DNA from: Euplotes cf. woodruffi 2 WChen-2021 | Taxonomy: Eukaryota > Ciliophora > Spirotrichea > Euplotida > Euplotidae | Length of the DNA stretch: 22,937 bases | Reading direction: 5' to 3' | Assembly: GCA_021441665.1 (NCBI GenBank) | Contig: JAGYYN010031806.1 | Span: 1-22,937 of the forward strand | In this document: one piece after another, positions 11,438 to 19,788 of the stretch | Numbering within the stretch: position 1 is the stretch's first letter | Layout of the letters: the number at the start of each line of letters is the position of its first letter | Position numbers and translations under genes: made by a program | The notes under the pieces: generated by a model | Told to the model about the DNA's origin: nothing | Databases searched by the model: none | What the model saw: the letters and a program-made list of their open reading frames with translations, nothing else

Positions 11438-11894
11438 CCCATGCTCTATCTATTCAAAGTTCAATTTTGGTAGTTATATAATATTTACCCAAATTATGAC
11501 TGAAATTACTTACTGCAACCAAATATAATTTTGATACTAACTGTAGATTTTGACCGGCTTGCAACTGCTGTTTTAGTATAAATAATAATACATAAAAAAA
11601 AAAATCTTGAATTAATTTTTTTTACTTAATATACCAAAATATAGATTCTTCACGAGTACATAAATTTATTATGTATTATATAATTTTTTACTAAAAAAGG
11701 CGTGGTGATAATAAAAGCAAGTGACGATATTATTAATCAACGGTTCCTATCGATCTAAAATTTAATTATTAAGTAAGACTAGCAAATAGCTGTTAATATT
11801 AATTAGTATTTTAGCAGTTGAAGTCTGCTGGTTGCTCTCCGACTCGCAGATTGAATTCTTTAATTAATTATCAATCACAAGATTAGAACCTAAT
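11438..11894. other. Intergenic spacer between convergent genes
   Basis: About 457 AT-rich bases between two gene ends. No coding frame. One ATTGAA core lies near 11851, preceded by G, so it does not fit the full breakage consensus. Confidence 0.45.
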
Positions 11895-13155
11895 CTACAA
11901 GTCCTGGTTTGACTGGATGTCATATGGGATCTCAGGAGATGTGCCTGGAGGCCTCAACGGTATTTGGAAGTTGTAAATACTGTGATCGATCTGCGTATAT
12001 GCTCTATTCGGCTTGTTTTTCTGCATATTTACTAGTCAGTTGTCGATGATCTTCGGCACTCTCGAATTAAACTCTTCGATGTAAGATAACGCCTGAGGGA
12101 TGTTTATTCTGTCACTGTTCAGTAGATTCAGTGGGATAACACACCTCGACTCCGGAACTTTATTTGCTTTCTATATGAAGTAGGGTTTACAAAACTTGTG
12201 GCTGCTGTTTTACTAAATTAATCTCGTGCTTTACAATTTTCATTCGGTTTCATAAAAAGAGTAAAAACTTTAATTTAATTCGAAAGCGATGTGTAGTCAA
12301 TTGCCAGTAAAGAATTACCATATTTTGATTCATTTGCTCAGCTTGCTTACTGTTGTCGTCAAAAATGCTTGCCTTAACCTCGCTATTTTAGCAAAGACAG
12401 ATTTTTTAGTATGTTTGTCATCGACACTGTGGGCTTGACATGCCTTTGAGTTTGAAAGCGATGAGCTGATGAAATTTCGCTCGCTTTATCTGTCGATATG
12501 ACACTTTCATTTTTCGACTCCTGTTCGAGCTCCTGCAGCCTCTTGATTTTGATTTGTCGATGCTGGTCTTGATCTCTGCTCGGGTCCATAGCTGCATACG
12601 CTGAGTACATCCTTTTTCTCGAGTCGACTTGTGCTGCTAAAAGTATTGAATACTTATTAAATTTTACTTTCTGACTGCTGGATGCCTGGATCTATTTTCG
12701 GGGCTGGAAACGGCATATCGCTATTTATCATCCTTCATGAATTTTGACAGTTTGAGTCTCAGCGTATTGTTCCACTGTAAAGGGTCGACTTTCTGCTTTT
12801 GAGGAATCTCAAGCTTATACCCGCTTTCTTGCCACTGAAGCAACTTGTCAATCCAGATGTCAAGAGCGAGCATATTCTTAAACTGTTCTTTGTAAGTGGA
12901 AATCGTGGCTTCTTCTTTCGCGCCAGAGGACCCATTTTGAATGCTGCTTGCAGTAGATTCATTTAGCCACTTTTCTAAGCTCTTTCCGTCTTTAGAGTAA
13001 ATATCGTAAGCCTCGGTGTATATTTCCATCATGGGCTTTTGGAGGATGGTGTCGGTCTTAGAATCGTGCTTCATTTTGCTTAAGAATCCTTGTCATTTCT
13101 CCTTGATCTTTTCGATCCATTTCTTCTGCGCAAGTGGCAGGCTTTTACTGAACAT
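11895..13155 (-). CDS. 359-aa protein of unknown function, two AAA-TAG +1 frameshifts
   Basis: Not recognised. Start ATG 13153-13155 (an in-frame TAA lies three codons upstream); stop TAG 11895-11897. The model has +1 shifts at AAA-TAG 12721-12726 and 12383-12388 (after residues 144 and 246), a 31-nt intron at 12637-12667 and a 148-nt intron at 12171-12318. The resulting 1077 bases are exactly 359 codons. TGA is Cys in KEKCQGFL near the start and in IIDNCLVNM near the end. The N-terminal 140 residues look helical and globular (LALDIWIDKLLQWQESGYKL). The middle is polar and basic (DQHRQIKIKRLQELEQE). The end has a proline-rich tail, IPLRPPGTSPEIPYDIQ. The combination of a helical head and conserved-looking Pro tail suggests a complex subunit, but I cannot name one. 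Convergent with the OSCA-like gene. Confidence 0.78.
12171..12318 (-). other. 148-nt GT-AG intron
   Basis: Donor GTAATT after codon 268 (NQNM); acceptor CATATAG before KANKVPE. Several in-frame stops lie inside it. Both junctions are phase 0. Nearer AG sites (ATTTAG, AACAG) lead directly into stops and were rejected. Confidence 0.6.
12383..12388 (-). other. +1 programmed frameshift site AAA-TAG
   Basis: Second shift of the 359-aa gene. LKNLSLLK meets TAG; skipping T gives SEVKASIFDDN, open to the 148-nt intron. Confidence 0.75.
12637..12667 (-). other. 31-nt GT-AG intron
   Basis: Donor GTAAAA, acceptor CTTTTAG on the minus strand. It removes two tandem TAA codons and joins IQQSE to AQVDSRKR through a split ACA codon, giving the frame of the next segment. 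Confidence 0.65.
12721..12726 (-). other. +1 programmed frameshift site AAA-TAG
   Basis: First shift of the 359-aa gene. LSKFMKDDK meets TAG; skipping T gives SDMPFPAPKIDPG, a protein-like segment that runs to the 31-nt intron. Confidence 0.75.
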
Positions 13156-14611
13156 TTGCTTGATTTATTGCTGTGGAAGGAGTCTAAATAAGAAATACTG
13201 ATATTGAAAGAGACATTTATCCTACCAATATAATATAATATTATCAATATACACTCGGCGCAGAATTCATTTGTAATCCACGCGCAGATGCAGCTAAACC
13301 AAAGCGTAAACGATTCTCTCCGCAATCGAGAATTCAGTTTTTAATCGCTGAAAATTGCCAGTTTTATTTATTATTTTTCGAAAATTCAGAAAAATACAGG
13401 CAATCTTGGGGATCCGATTTTTATGCGAAAAAAATAGGAAATTGGCATATAGGCGAATTGAGAAAGAGCTGGGGTGGTTTTTTAGGCTTTTTGAATTTGA
13501 GTTTTTAACGAGGTTTTTCAAGATAATAAAGAATGGTTATAAAAAAGTCGAATATTTAGATCGAATTTAGGTTTTTAGATAAAAAAATCAGGATGTGTAT
13601 TTAGTGCAGTTAATAATTTTTTGTAATTATTGATTAGATGAAAAATAATTTACATCAGCTGGAATGAAACAGTAAGTACAATTTTGCCAAACTCGCATCT
13701 AAATTTTGTATTGGTGGTAATAGCACATTATCCATGCTTTGAGTTAGTTTTGAACTCGAGCTAAGAATTAACTGTGCTAGCAATATCAGTCAATTATGTA
13801 ATCTTATTAAACCAATCTTGATTTTTTGAATAGTAAACTTGATTCATTTTTATTACTTCTTGTATCATTTTTTCTCGGTTATTTATCGACTCAAATATTA
13901 TCTTTTTTCTGTCTTTAGCTCTCTTATTGAATATACCTGATCAGGGTCTACAAATTTTGATTAAAAAAATTTGGTAAATAATCTAAAAATGCAATTAAAA
14001 TTCAATAAGTACGTAAATTTTGATTCTTCTTTTAAATTTTAATTCAATCTCGGCAAAAATTATTTAAACATCCCGAGGTTTGTTAATGATCTAGTTTTAT
14101 AAAAAGATATAAATTTTACAAATTAAGAACTTTTTTTCGTTTGAATAAAACCCTCTTTTTTCGTCCTTAAAATCATGCTGATTTCAGCGATTTATTATTG
14201 TTTTAAAAAATAGTGATTTTTTAAATACGCGATTTAATTATAAAAATAAGGGAAATTTACTTACGCAGAATTTAGGTTGGAATTTAGAGAAGCAAAGGGA
14301 TAATGTTTTTATTGAAGATTTTAGTGAATTTGATTTAGATTGGGTTTTTGTAGCTCTTGCGGATCGAATGTTTAAGGTCATTTTGGTACTGAAGAAAAGG
14401 GTCAGATTGCAGAGGATTATATAATAATTAATACTGTAAAGGTTCTTTAAAACACTTACTTTGGTTTGATTACTAATTTTTCTTATTCAGAAAGCCTGAA
14501 TAAATTTAGTGCGAAAGAAGTTATGTTTGGCGAGACTAAAAGAGTCAATACTCCCTGCCATCATTCACAACTTTATAAGTAAGCACATGAGCTTACGCAA
14601 ATCACTGAGAT
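13156..14611. other. Gene-poor 1.46-kb stretch
   Basis: The longest stretch without a firm gene. It is AT-rich with islands open on both strands, near 13290-13570 and 14150-14425. None starts well or resembles a known family. A candidate two-exon gene (13794-14381, minus) is listed separately. Several ATTGAA cores occur (13203, 13926, 14001 reverse, 14307). Short inverted pairs include ATTCAG/CTGAAT near 14490. Confidence 0.4.
13794..14381 (-). CDS. Candidate two-exon small gene, weak
   Basis: A possible 101-residue protein that standard-code ORF finding misses. Exon 1 runs from ATG 14379-14381 to 14265 (39 codons, Ser/Lys-rich, starts MTLNIRSARATK) and ends at a GTAAGT donor. Exon 2 starts after CATTTTTAG at 13982 and stays open to TAA 13794-13796, with one TGA. 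Both junctions are phase 0 across a 282-nt intron. Exon 2 encodes a charged helical segment, NKRAKDRKKIIFESINNREK, ending QDWFNKIT. Against it: the region is as AT-rich as spacer DNA, the opposite strand of exon 1 is also open for about 90 codons, and no family is recognised. Confidence 0.28.
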
Positions 14612-15440
14612 TTAGTTTTCATGTGAAGCCTCGCTAATAAAAATGTGCGAGAATTCACTTTCAAAGGATGAATCAGATAAACATGATATTTCTTCGTCTG
14701 AAGAGTCATGATCCCCGTCACTAAGCCCTTGGGGGAGTAGCATGTTTAGTTCTGCTTCAACTTCGAAATCTTCTGCGAGTTCCTTACTTATCATTATTTT
14801 CGTTAAACTGGTTACGACTTGGTGAAAGGAGCAAGTCTTGGTTTGCAGAAATTTGGTCAGCAGAACTTGAAATAACTTTGTTTTTCGTTCTAAAAAATTG
14901 ATCATTTACAATAGGATTCTCCGATCTTTCAGGTAAAGATCTCGATGCAGATGTGGAGTCGAAGTGTTGTGCAGCCTCAAATATATTTCTGATCTCCAGG
15001 TCTGCTTGGATTCTATCTTCGAATTCTTGTGTAAACTCCCCTCAAAAGTCGAAATGATTCGTATTTTGTTGTCTTATAATCCTTGGATCATTTGCATTTT
15101 GAATATCAGTGTTTAAATCTAGATTTCTTGTGATTCAATGTAATCTCAGCGGTTTCGGCCTATAAATCTGAGAATTCGAGTTGGCTGTCTGAACTCGATT
15201 AAAAGCAGGGCCTCCGTGGAGATTGACAGCAACACTCCCACAAGCCTGGGATCATCTAATACCACTCGAGCCTCTGTGATTCCTGCTGTCGGTATTCTTC
15301 CTTCAATTTCAAGGTCTTGGTGGTACCGGTCGTCAGTTTTGATCAGGAGGATGAGCTCTATCCTGGACCGGTATTCAGTTGCAGCTTGGTTTATTGTTAC
15401 ATCACCTATTATCCTTGTTCGTTCTGTTTTCATCTTTCAT
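14612..15440 (-). CDS. 275-aa Cys-rich N-terminal protein, one AAG-TAA +1 frameshift
   Basis: Not recognised. Start ATG 15438-15440, stop TAA 14612-14614. Read with TGA as Cys, one frame stays open for 218 codons to AAG-TAA at 14784-14789, where a +1 shift leads into KELAEDFEVEAELNML and the acidic end. The first 110 residues are Cys- and Pro-rich (CCNNKPSCNC, CRPVPPRPCNC, CSQACG), mostly from TGA codons, and could bind metal. Residues of about 110-218 are polar (Asn, Gln, Asp). The last 57 are acidic (DGDHDSSDEEISC). A 95-codon frame without TGA overlaps the first part in another phase (15146-15433) and looks protein-like, but it would need an extra -1 or +2 shift to reach the downstream coding, so the Cys-rich reading is preferred. 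It shares a 106-bp promoter region with the cyclic-nucleotide-binding gene. Confidence 0.62.
14784..14789 (-). other. +1 programmed frameshift site AAG-TAA
   Basis: The frame ending NQFNENNDK meets TAA after an AAG codon. Skipping T gives AAG GAA CTC and 57 more codons. Lys AAG instead of AAA is a variant of the usual slippery codon; the same variant occurs at 16846-16851. Confidence 0.65.
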
Positions 15441-15546
15441 TTTGATTTTAATATTTTCTATAAATAATTATAAAATTATTAATGATTTTATTCACGAATA
15501 ATAAAAAAGTCTTGATTGCCTATATAACACTTACACCCTCGTATGA
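15441..15546. promoter_or_regulatory. Short bidirectional promoter region
   Basis: Only 106 bases separate the start codons of two divergent genes, so both promoters and 5' leaders must lie here or overlap coding. AT-rich with TATA-like words on either side (TATAAAAT read on the minus side, CTATATAAC near 15519). No factor site can be named. Confidence 0.5.
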
Positions 15547-17610
15547 ATGAAAAATATAATTAAATCAAAATATAAAATGAACAGAGCGAAGTTGATTCTC
15601 CAGCATAAGGTCAAGAGGAAGACCAGTTTTCACATAAAATCTGACACTGGCAATATACTCGATATTGTGAACAGCTTGCGGAACATAAAGTTCTTTATTG
15701 AGCAGAACTTCAATGAGGAAAACTTACACGTAAGGTTCTTCATTAAGATCAGTTAAATCTACCAGCCTCGATTACGAAGTCTGCGCTACCTCGCGGTTGT
15801 GCATTCTTCGATATCATCTATATTTTGATATTTTATAATCGTCCTTATATTAATGCATTTTGAGAACGCGTGAGCATTAGCTTATTATAAAATTGTCTAG
15901 TTTAATGCTCCTTGTAAATTCGAACACCTGACATCATAATGCAATACTATCGCTAAAATACTCGATGCGTATAGTAATCATATGTAACAGCTTGAAGTTC
16001 AGAAAGTACTGCAAAGGTGACACTATCATTACATATGGTACTCGTGGTGTTGTCACAGTTTAGGTGATTACGGAGAGGAGTTCTTCATCTGTCTTGAAGG
16101 AACCTATTCTATCCTCGTTCCAAGAAAAATACGCAATGATGAAGACAACTCGAAACCACAGACATCTCCCAAAGATCCACTGCAAAATGCAGATGTAAGC
16201 AATTCGTGTAATGATATGTGTATTCTAGGGCAAGGAAGCAGTCGAGTTTATTGAGGTCAAAATTGCAGGCACTGGCACAAGCTTCGGAGAACTTGCACTT
16301 ATGACCAGACGCCCGAGAGCTGCGACAATTGTCGCCAAAACTGACTGATACTTCGGTGTTTTAGATAAACTCATGTATCAGAAGGTCTTGGGGAAATAAG
16401 CAAAAGGAACAGCTTGAAAATAAGACCAAGTTTATCCAGTCAATACCATTCTTCAAAAACTGGTCAAATATTATGCTTTCTAAATTTTCGTATTTCTTCA
16501 ATGAAGAAAAGTTCTTCAGGAATCAAGTTGTGTACAAAATCGGCGACCCCATCGATTCAATTTATATAGTGAGAAGCGGGGAATTTGAAGTCTGTCGTAA
16601 ATAAAGAAATACAGCGAGAGCAGAAACCAATTGAGCCATCTAGTTGACTTTCAAGTTCGAGTCCTTCTTACTATCCTGAAAAACGGCTATTTGACGAACC
16701 ATTTAGAATAAAGTTTCTGATGGCGCAAAGCGAAAAGAACCCATTTAACTTATGCAACGCGACTCGAAAGAACTTCCGACAAATGAACATTATGTCGCTT
16801 TGCGGCGAAGGCATTCTGATGGGGGAGGAAGATATAATCTTCAACAAGTAACGATCTCGGAGAATTTACTGCGTCCTGTACAATTACTTGCAAATCGACT
16901 CACGGAGTTCTTTACTCAATCAAAGTCGCTGATCTCGAGCGGGAAACAAAATACTCAGTAAGTCCAATTTCGCTGTTTATTTTGGAAAAAATTATAATAG
17001 AAAGAATCGTGGATCAAGTTCAAAAAGCACTGATTGCTTAAACGGCTTCAGCTCGGCAATATGGTCAGAGTCAAGTGCGGAATCATCCAAAATATCTATA
17101 ATTCTAAAGACCAAGAAAATATGTCTTCGATCGAGGACAAAAGCAAGCCGATATCAATTGAACGAGGTTAGCGTTAGCTTACAAAAACGCTGGTTATTTG
17201 CTAAATTATTAAAAGTCAAGTTTTATCTAGCTAACGTGTATAATCTATAGATACGATCATGAGTATGAAGCAAAGTAATAAGAAAGCACTAAGCTCGCAG
17301 ATTAGATTTCAAAAATAAAGGAGAATGATGACGTGAACTCAGCAACGCGATAGTTAACTACTCTTCAACAGGAGTTAACTTTAACAAGACGCGGAATGAA
17401 CTTAGAGAATCAAACAAGTCTTGAGATAAGTTCAGCAAAGTGAACAGCTTTGAGCTCACCTCAGCCAATAAAAAGTTAAAGCAGCTTGTTGCGATATGCA
17501 AGACACCATCGCAGTATATGATGAAGCGAAATCGGTGCCGGATCGCAAACTTCAGGCAAATATCACCTAAGGCAGACATGAATATAAAGGTCAATAGCTT
17601 TTTGATGTAA
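15547..17610 (+). CDS. Cyclic-nucleotide-binding-domain protein, four +1 frameshifts
   Basis: A 573-residue protein with tandem cNMP-binding folds and no kinase domain seen; a PKA-regulatory-like or stand-alone cNMP sensor. Model: exons 15547-15729, 15881-16037, 16064-16194, 16229-16957, 17001-17166, 17251-17610; +1 shifts at 16394, 16599, 16846 and 17313. The 1719 coding bases divide exactly by three. Domain 1 is canonical: KFRKYCKGDTIITYGDYGEE, then FFICLEGTYSILVP, then the phosphate-binding cassette FGELALMTRRPRAAT (residues 176-190, R187 expected to hold the phosphate). Domain 2 (about 220-400) starts well (IPFFKNWS, YKIGDPIDSIYIVRSGEFEV), but its cassette is replaced by CGEGILMGEEDIIFNK, with no RxAT, so it probably does not bind nucleotide. 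The last 170 residues are polar and basic. The first intron is the least certain: exon 2 begins with about 30 residues that homologues would not be expected to have. Confidence 0.85.
15730..15880 (+). other. 151-nt GT-AG intron, acceptor uncertain
   Basis: Donor GTAAGG after codon 61 (EENLH). The acceptor GCATTAG at 15874-15880 is the only one in correct phase that leads to the cNMP-domain frame. The exon then begins with a stretch that is longer than family expectation before ICNSLKFRKY, so another acceptor or an extra intron is possible. Confidence 0.4.
16038..16063 (+). other. 26-nt GT-AG intron
   Basis: Donor GTACTC, acceptor CAGTTTAG. Removal joins TIITYG and GDYGEEFF in exact cNMP-domain register (G-D-x-G motif). 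Without it the frame hits TAG and the motif is broken. Confidence 0.85.
16195..16228 (+). other. 34-nt GT-AG intron
   Basis: Donor GTAAGC, acceptor TATTCTAG, phase 0, between PLQNAD and GKEAVEFIEV inside cNMP domain 1. In-frame TAA lies within. Confidence 0.8.
16394..16399 (+). other. +1 programmed frameshift site AAA-TAA
   Basis: First of four in the cNMP-binding gene, after residue 213, right at the end of domain 1 (YQKVLGK). Skipping T gives KQKEQLENKTKF, the normal linker helix into domain 2. Confidence 0.88.
16599..16604 (+). other. +1 programmed frameshift site AAA-TAA
   Basis: Second shift, after residue 281, inside domain 2 following GEFEVCRK. Skipping T gives KEIQREQKPIEP. Confidence 0.85.
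16846..16851 (+). other. +1 programmed frameshift site AAG-TAA
   Basis: Third shift, after residue 363. EEDIIFNK meets TAA after AAG; skipping T gives NDLGEFTASCTITCKS, the expected final strands of the domain. Confidence 0.8.
16958..17000 (+). other. 43-nt GT-AG intron
   Basis: Donor GTAAGT, acceptor TATAATAG, phase 0, between RETKYS and KESWIKFKKH. Confidence 0.72.
17167..17250 (+). other. 84-nt intron with GTTAGC donor
   Basis: Joins ISIER and TIMSMKQSNKK through a split GAT codon and removes several stops. GTTAGC is a weaker donor than the GTAAG seen elsewhere, so the exact boundary is less sure. Confidence 0.5.
17313..17318 (+). other. +1 programmed frameshift site AAA-TAA
   Basis: Fourth shift, after residue 476. 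SSQIRFQK meets TAA; skipping T gives KGECCRELSNAI (two adjacent TGA codons as Cys) and 97 more codons to TAA 17608-17610. Confidence 0.72.
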
Positions 17611-17711
17611 ATTGTAAAATTTTATTATAACATTTGCCGCATATACCGGAGACTACATTTCAACCGAAATATTGAATAAATTAACTCGAGTAATTGATTA
17701 TTAGCTGAAAA

Positions 17712-18284
17712 TTATTTCTTCTTAATTTCTGGTCATCTCAACTTCTCCTCTTGCCTCATAATCTCAACAAGCGGGTTTATAATTCGATGCTTTATTGATG
17801 GAATCCTTCGGTTCTCAAGATATATAGAAAACCTCCTACTTTTTAGATTTTTTGGAGATTCTTCATATAAATTTTCTAAATTTTCGTGGAATATTTGCTT
17901 ATGAAATTTCGAATCTTGGCTATCGAATTTTCCAGTTGCTTTCGTCGCTGATGAGAGTAACTTCTTCGATATTTGATTCTGTGAGAACTCAGATATGATG
18001 ATTTCCTTGCCAATCGAGTCAAGTTTAGAGTACATTTTCGGGTTGATAATTCTGCAAGACTCTCTTAAGAACTCGACATCCTGTTTTAGTATCACATTAC
18101 TAATTTTGCTCCATTTGTTAGCTTTAGTATTTTTCGGCTTCTCTTCATTTTCATCAAATTGCACAGGTATGTAAATATTTTGCAATTGTGAGCATTTGTA
18201 CGGTTTGTAAAAGTAATCAAACTTCGACTGCATCCGCGAGTTTATAATCTCACAGCTCTCAAATGCCTTCAGTGCTTTCTCCAT
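17712..18284 (-). CDS. 190-aa protein with internal repeat, unknown
   Basis: Not recognised. Start ATG 18282-18284; the frame upstream is open to a TAA with only a GTG (18306-18308) as another start. The frame passes one TGA (17733-17735) and ends AAA-TAA at 17712-17717. The protein is basic and polar and contains a clear internal duplication: ESCEIINSRMQSKFDYF near residue 9 and ESCRIINPKMYSKLDSI near residue 75, with a third trace, HRIINPLVEIM, near the end. The stop context is the same as the frameshift sites; a +1 shift there would add only about ten residues (NFQLIINYSS) before another TAA, so real termination is favoured. Convergent with the cNMP-binding gene, 101 bases apart. Confidence 0.72.
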
Positions 18285-18762
18285 AGTCTTATTTCGTTCA
18301 GTGCTCACCGGCTGTTTGCTCTTTGATATCTTTTTATTGTCTTTATTTATGACAGCTTAGTTTATTATTTCTCAGTGTCGCTGCATTGCTAAATAAATTT
18401 GGATAAGTATAATCAAGCGGTATTAATACTCAATTAGGCAGATGTATTTATTCAAACTAGACTCACAGTCGAGATAGAGGCTAACTAAGTCTGCGCATGT
18501 CTAAAAATTCGAATAATTTCGTATGTAAGAAGTATTTATCTTTATTAGACTTAACAAAAACTTATTTTGAGCTTATAGATCGAGATTTACCTGCTGTATA
18601 GTAAGCTTTGCTTGAGACTCTTCTTAACTGGCGTTTGGCTTACTAAAATATCTGGGAATTGTGGCATGCTCATTGCCTGAATTATTTGCTTCAAATATTA
18701 TTAATTGCATTTCTTCAATCGCTATTTAAGTATAGGACTGGGGTATTGAATTATTTTTGATA
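18285..18762. other. Divergent intergenic region upstream of RPN11
   Basis: About 478 bases between divergent start codons; both promoters must lie here. AT-rich, no coding frame seen with TGA open. An ATTGAA core with fitting flanks lies at 18744-18753, only about ten bases before the RPN11 start codon. Confidence 0.45.
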
Positions 18763-19703
18763 ATGGATTTTTCAGGACTCATGGGAATGGGCAGAGGCAT
18801 GTTCTCACCAGCAGTACAGTCAACCTCTGACGCCGTGCCACTAGCAGACACTGCGGAAATCGTTTACATCTCTCCGCTTGCTTTATTGAAGATGCTTAAG
18901 CATGGTCGAGCTGGAGTCCCCATGGAAGTCATGGGACTTATGCTCGGAGAATTTACTGACGACTACACTATCAAAGTCGTCGATGTTTTTGCTATGCCTC
19001 AAAGCGGCACAGGAGTCTCTGTTGAAGCTGTCGACCCAGAATACCAAACAAATATGCTTGAAATGTTGAAACTCGTGGGACGTCACGAAACAGTCGTCGG
19101 ATGGTATCATTCACATCCAGGATTTGACTGATGGCTTTCAATGGTCGATGTTAACACTCAGTCTGCATTTGAAAAATTAAATCACCGAGCAGTCGCTGTA
19201 GTCATCGACCCGATTCAAAGTGTGAAGGGAAAGGTAGTGATTGACGCCTTTCGATTAATAAACCCGATGGTAATGAGCTCTGGTTCTGAGCCTCGCCAAA
19301 CAACGTCAAATATTGGGCATATGAAAAAGCCGTCTATATTAAAAATTATGAGGGGGCTAGACCAGCTTTATTACTCAATCAATATAAGTTTTAGAAAATA
19401 ACGACCTCGAGATCAACATGCTCGAGTATGGAGACAGGCTCGATGAAGTCAACACCTTCATCGACATCGACTACGAAGAAGAAGAGCAGAACTACAAATA
19501 AAACACTCAAAGCAATGGTCCACACTGTCGATGAATACCAGAAATGGATCAAATTAGAGTCGAAAAAGGACGAAAAGGAAATGAGCATTTACCAAGTTGG
19601 CAAGTTGAACCCGAAAAACGAACTGATGAAGAATATCGAAGAGTACTCGACGACATCGATCTCTCAAAGCTTAAATGTACTCGTGAAGCATGATGTATTC
19701 TAA
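18763..19703 (+). CDS. RPN11: 26S proteasome lid deubiquitinase RPN11/PSMD14, two +1 frameshifts
   Basis: The JAMM zinc metalloprotease of the 19S regulatory particle, which removes ubiquitin chains from substrates at the entrance of the proteasome. 312 residues against about 310 in human. Start ATG 18763 matches the family start ([10 protein letters not shown] follows within the first 20 residues). The JAMM site is complete: E55 in [12 protein letters not shown], then H116-S-H118 and D129 in the HSHPGF..CWLS..D motif. Cys123 of that motif is encoded by TGA (19129-19131). The frame then meets AAA-TAA at 19396-19401 and again at 19496-19501. With a +1 shift at each, [12 protein letters not shown] and [14 protein letters not shown] line up with the human sequence, and the spacing between conserved blocks on either side is the same (37 residues between ML and Y-x-K). 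Stop TAA 19701-19703. Intronless. Identification is certain; the frameshifts are strongly supported by homology. Confidence 0.97.
19396..19401 (+). other. +1 programmed frameshift site AAA-TAA
   Basis: First shift in RPN11, after residue 212. Conserved family text runs straight across it: human NYRKNELEQKML, here SFRK then NDLEINML. Confidence 0.95.
19496..19501 (+). other. +1 programmed frameshift site AAA-TAA
   Basis: Second shift in RPN11, after residue 245, only 33 codons after the first. The restored frame contains the conserved GKLNPK (human GKQDPK) and ends VKHDVF (human LDTVVF). Confidence 0.93.
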
Positions 19704-19788
19704 AAAATCAATTTTGATTGCATTTTAAAATAGAATTATAATTTCAACCAAAATATTAAATTATTATTTATTATAAATTGAACGAAAA

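Noticed and set aside
13294-13570. Open frames on both strands
   Set aside because: Overlapping frames on both strands with no homology or splice context; probably a chance lack of stops.
14149-14424. About 90-codon plus-strand open stretch (with TGA as Cys), ending RVRLQRII
   Set aside because: No start codon near its beginning, no donor or acceptor to extend it, and it lies in AT-rich DNA open on both strands.
15146-15433. 95-codon minus-strand frame, TGA-free
   Set aside because: Would need a -1 or +2 shift to join the downstream coding, while the overlapping TGA-containing frame is continuous from its own ATG. Kept as an alternative in the findings.
15216-15467. 83-codon plus-strand frame
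   Set aside because: Antisense of the Cys-rich gene; runs into the shared promoter region.
16752-16961. 69-codon plus-strand frame in another phase of the cNMP gene
   Set aside because: The phase used by the gene model gives continuous domain text; this frame does not.
17358-17594. 78-codon minus-strand frame
   Set aside because: Antisense of the final exon of the cNMP gene.
19391-19588. Minus-strand frame across the RPN11 shift sites
   Set aside because: Shadow of the acidic segment of RPN11.
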